Assembly (NCBI GenBank): GCA_016933985.1
Contig: JAFGTU010000127.1
Location: 1-8,187, forward strand
DNA: 8,187 nucleotides
Origin: Sedimentisphaerales bacterium
GTDB taxonomy: Bacteria; Planctomycetota; Phycisphaerae; Sedimentisphaerales; Anaerobacaceae
Reading direction: 5' to 3'
The translations under genes were made by a program, and so were the position numbers. This document shows positions 6,221 to 8,187 of the stretch, piece after piece (positions within the stretch are counted from its first letter, which is position 1; each line of letters starts with the position of its first letter). The notes beneath the pieces are model-generated. The model did not search any database. It was not told where the DNA came from and was given only the letters and a program-made list of their open reading frames with translations.

Positions 6221-6841
6221 TCAGATGTTTTTCCTTCTGCGGAGGTTTGCTACGAGGCTTGCTCCGATTCCGGCAAGGAGCAAAGCGCCTGGAGCGGGTA
6301 TTACGGCGCCAGTGAAGCTGAGGTTATCCACTCCGAAGGGCCGCCACCACCCCCCGCTGCCGGACATTTGAATGTTATCTATCCCTGCTGCGGCAATGCT
6401 AATCGTGCTCCAGGAATTGATCGGACCCAGTGTGACAGTTTGGCTTCCGAGCAGCGTGATGCCCGAATATGCATCCAGAGTGAATGTGTTGCCACTTGAG
6501 GAGCCAATCGATCTTGAGACATCGAGCGAAACGAGGCCCATTGGTGCGTCAAAGTTCGCAGTGAGCGAATAGCTGCTGCCGTTGAATCCCAGAAATGCGG
6601 GCCCGTTTGTCCCTTCAAGGCCCCAGTTGCCTGGGTTACCCTGTGAGTTGCCGCCCCAGGTTGAGCCGTCGTCGGTCGTGATAAAGTGTATTCCCAGGGC
6701 TGCGTATTCTTCGGTTAGCACGCTGTTGTTATTATTTGCCGGGGCGAACTCGTCAAATGTTATGACAGAGGCATTGGCAGTGAGAGACAAGCCGGCGAGT
6801 AAGCCGGCGGCAATTACCGTTAAAACAGTCTTTTTCATCAT
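6221..6841 (-). CDS. PEP-CTERM-type sorting-domain protein
   Basis: The product is a 206-residue exported protein. The start ATG 6841 is preceded by GGAG (6851-6848 on the minus strand) with a six-base gap; the in-frame ATG at 6847 directly abuts GGAG and is less likely. A Sec signal peptide (M-M-K-K, hydrophobic core, cleavage after ANA at about residue 24) leads into a Gly/Ser/Asn-rich, probably beta-sandwich domain that begins VITFDEF and ends FGVDNLSFTG. The tail from residue 181 has a P-A-P-G motif, a hydrophobic transmembrane segment (ALLLAGIGASLVANL) and a terminal RRRK cluster. This is the exosortase-recognised sorting architecture, with P-A-P in place of P-E-P. Known PEP-CTERM proteins are processed by an exosortase/archaeosortase and delivered to the surface or extracellular matrix; no exosortase gene is in the window. 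The binding or structural role of the main domain is unknown. Confidence 0.88.
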   Translation of the reverse strand: MMKKTVLTVIAAGLLAGLSLTANASVITFDEFAPANNNNSVLTEEYAALGIHFITTDDGSTWGGNSQGNPGNWGLEGTNGPAFLGFNGSSYSLTANFDAPMGLVSLDVSRSIGSSSGNTFTLDAYSGITLLGSQTVTLGPINSWSTISIAAAGIDNIQMSGSGGWWRPFGVDNLSFTGAVIPAPGALLLAGIGASLVANLRRRKNI

Positions 6842-6937
6842 ACCCATCTCCAAAAGAACTCTTGATACTCTGAAACCACACACAGCGTTCAAAGAGACTT
6901 CCTTGTCGGCATCCCCATCCTGAATAATGGGCTTGAA

Positions 6938-6969
6938 GTGCGGAAAATCCGATAGTAGGGTCTTCGCAC
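6938..6969 (-). other. Leader hairpin in the PEP-CTERM 5' UTR
   Basis: GTGCG (6969-6965, minus strand) and CGCAC (6942-6938) form a 5-bp stem near the start of the predicted leader, just after a GGAGGAG purine run. A short ORF of 26 codons (GTG 6969 to TGA 6889) also starts there with that run as a possible ribosome binding site. I do not recognise a known riboswitch class. Confidence 0.25.
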
Positions 6970-6990
6970 GGCTCCTCCATAAGCAGATAT

Positions 6991-7020
6991 ATGATATACC
7001 AAAATTGAGCGGAATGTCAA
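6991..7020 (-). promoter_or_regulatory. Strong sigma70 promoter of the PEP-CTERM gene
   Basis: On the minus strand a perfect -35 TTGACA (7020-7015) is followed after 18 bp by TATCAT (6996-6991, 5 of 6). An overlapping TATATC with 16-bp spacing is preceded by TGG, an extended -10. An A9 tract on this strand (7049-7041) lies upstream like a distal UP element. Transcription would start near 6984, leaving a leader of about 140 bases before the ATG. Confidence 0.65.
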
Positions 7021-7111
7021 GCAGAACTTCTGTAAAACGCTTTTTTTTTGGAAAAACGGCATTTGCGTGCTGAAACTGGTGTCTTAAAAGGTGCTTAATT
7101 GCCGCGGATTC

Positions 7112-7141
7112 TTGAAACCTGAGGCAAATTTTTGGTATAAT
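7112..7141 (+). promoter_or_regulatory. Strong sigma70 promoter of the LamG-like gene
   Basis: TTGAAA (7112-7117, 5 of 6) and a perfect TATAAT (7136-7141) are 18 bp apart, and TGG at 7133-7135 makes an extended -10. Transcription would begin near 7148, giving a leader of about 75 bases. A weak stem (ACTTCA 7145-7150 with TGAAGT 7168-7173) sits at its 5' end. The 6842-7222 gap holds this promoter, the opposite promoter and both leaders, and no further convincing gene. Confidence 0.7.
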
Positions 7142-7208
7142 GGGACTTCAGATGGTGTTCAGTTTTGTGAAGTTGGTTCAACGGGAAATGTCTGGTAAGT
7201 GATGGTCT

Positions 7209-7216
7209 AAAGGAGG
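7209..7216 (+). promoter_or_regulatory. Consensus ribosome binding site of the LamG-like gene
   Basis: AAAGGAGG is a full Shine-Dalgarno match placed six bases before ATG 7223. It fixes the start of the large open frame that runs to the window end. Confidence 0.8.
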
Positions 7217-7222
7217 ACTACT

Positions 7223-8187
7223 ATGTGTGGGAAATTGAGTTATCTGATTTGTTTCGTCGTTGCGTTTGGTATGATTGCTGCGCCGGATGCAAGGTGCGCC
7301 GACCCCACTCTTGTCGGCTGGTGGAAGTTCGAGGAGGCAAGCGGGGTATTGCACGATGAGAGCGATTATCACAATGACGGGACCGGTAACGGCGTCGTCT
7401 ATCAACAGACCGGGATGGATGGGTACGCATTAGGCTTTGACGGAGTAAACGATACTGTTCTTGTCGGTTCTAACGGAAGGCCTTCCGACACGTTCAGTTT
7501 CGGCGGTTGGTTCAAGACCTCCTCCACTCATGAAATAGAGGCCCAATCAACAACCGGCGTAGGCGGAACGGCAGGTCAGAGATATGCATTTGAGCCGGCA
7601 CACGGCGGGGACTTGAACGGGGGAGCAGGGCTGTCGGTGGGGACAAACGGTATCTCCGTTTATGAGCACGGCAGCAACTATATGCCCGCAACGGCTGTGT
7701 ATGCGGCAGAGATCGGAGATGATTGGAACCACATTATGGTCGTCTATACCAACAAGCGGCCGACGATCTATTTTAACGGCGAAGCGGTTTGCACGGGCCT
7801 TACTTCCCCGCGAGCGACAGTAATTGCGCCCGTTCAGTTCGGCGGGATGGCTTACGGCTACTTCCAGGGCCTGATGGACGAGATCCGCATTTACAGCAGG
7901 GCGTTGACCCAACCGGAGATAGCAGACCTCGCTGCCGTGTTATGGTCCACAGGGCCCATCCCCGAAGACGCCAGCAATGCAGCGCCGGGCTACTTGGAGG
8001 GCAACGTCTATATGGTGCTTGATTACACGCCGGGGCAGGGTGCAATCACGAACACCGCCTACTTTAGTGAAGTTAAGCAGGAGGTAATCGACCGCGACCA
8101 GGACCATTGCCTGGGCAGCGTTCCCCCCTGGCCGGAGATTAGTGACACCGCCTTTGTTGTAGGCTACGACTGGCCGGGAATCCCGGA
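7223..8187 (+). CDS. LamG-like (concanavalin-fold) surface protein, 3' end outside window
   Basis: The frame is open from ATG 7223 through the last base, giving 321 complete codons with no stop; the gene continues beyond the window. A Sec signal peptide (hydrophobic run LSYLICFVVAFGMIAA, end near residue 26) is followed by a LamG/concanavalin A-like domain at about residues 28-235. It starts with LVGWWKFEEASG, continues through ALGFDGVNDTVLVG and WNHIMVVYTNKRPTIYFNGE, and closes with GLMDEIRIYSRALTQPEIAD. From about residue 250 a second module begins (A-S-N-A-A-P, YTPGQGA, AYFSEVKQEV, then CLGSVPPWP and DTAFVVGYDWPGIPE). This resembles the Fn3-like module that often follows LamG in planctomycete exported proteins. 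LamG-like domains of this type bind carbohydrates or proteins; the target is unknown. It probably acts outside the cytoplasm. It is divergent from the PEP-CTERM gene, with its own strong promoter and ribosome binding site. Confidence 0.9.
   Translation, partial: MCGKLSYLICFVVAFGMIAAPDARCADPTLVGWWKFEEASGVLHDESDYHNDGTGNGVVYQQTGMDGYALGFDGVNDTVLVGSNGRPSDTFSFGGWFKTSSTHEIEAQSTTGVGGTAGQRYAFEPAHGGDLNGGAGLSVGTNGISVYEHGSNYMPATAVYAAEIGDDWNHIMVVYTNKRPTIYFNGEAVCTGLTSPRATVIAPVQFGGMAYGYFQGLMDEIRIYSRALTQPEIADLAAVLWSTGPIPEDASNAAPGYLEGNVYMVLDYTPGQGAITNTAYFSEVKQEVIDRDQDHCLGSVPPWPEISDTAFVVGYDWPGIP

Noticed and set aside
6065..6499. Plus-strand open frame after the sulfatase-family gene
   Set aside because: It runs straight through the terminator hairpin and then antisense to the PEP-CTERM gene; the composition is not protein-like.
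7041..7049. T9 tract as a Rho-independent terminator
   Set aside because: No adequate GC stem precedes it and no plus-strand gene ends upstream. It lies between two divergent promoters, so an UP-element or bending role is more plausible.
7099..7127. TTGCC/GGCAA inverted repeat around the -35 of the LamG-like gene
   Set aside because: Arms of five bases with a 19-base gap are too weak to call an operator.

Overview
The window looks like a chromosomal segment from a Planctomycetota bacterium, most likely of the Phycisphaerae type. This is inferred from gene content: a LamG-like surface protein followed by a planctomycete-style Fn3-like module, a Tat-exported sulfatase-family protein, and a PEP-CTERM-type protein whose sorting tail is of the P-A-P-G variety. 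No rRNA, tRNA, CRISPR array, transposase or phage gene is visible.

Layout, left to right: (1) the 3' end of an RNase R gene (1-522, +). (2) A lipoprotein resembling the DUF4056 family (548-1612, +). (3) A secreted calcineurin-like metallophosphoesterase (1809-2873, +) with its own putative promoter. (4) A convergent junction with an 11-bp inverted repeat (2926-2977). (5) A second, paralogous DUF4056-like lipoprotein on the minus strand (3129-4232). (6) A divergent intergenic region of about 280 bp. (7) A sulfatase-family protein (4516-6081, +). (8) A convergent junction with a bidirectional terminator hairpin (6151-6195). (9) A PEP-CTERM protein on the minus strand (6221-6841). (10) A 380-bp divergent regulatory region carrying two strong sigma70-type promoters and a long leader for the PEP-CTERM gene. 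(11) A LamG-like surface protein (7223 to the window end, +, incomplete).

Apart from RNase R, every product carries an export signal: two lipoprotein signals, one Tat signal and three Sec signals. The segment is therefore mostly a cell-envelope and surface repertoire built of mono- or bicistronic units, not one operon. Nothing visible proves that these genes share a pathway.

The most interesting point is the sulfatase-family protein. Its fold, metal ligands and most active-site residues are intact, but the formylglycine nucleophile motif C-x-P-S/T-R reads G-R-G-T-R, and the usual P-H-T-P histidine is arginine. It is probably a pseudoenzyme or has a changed activity. Second is the pair of DUF4056-like lipoproteins flanking the phosphoesterase; their conserved His-Glu and Glu-Asp motifs are spaced much like the metal site of thermolysin-type proteases. 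Third, the hairpins at the two convergent junctions share a 14-base motif with one mismatch.
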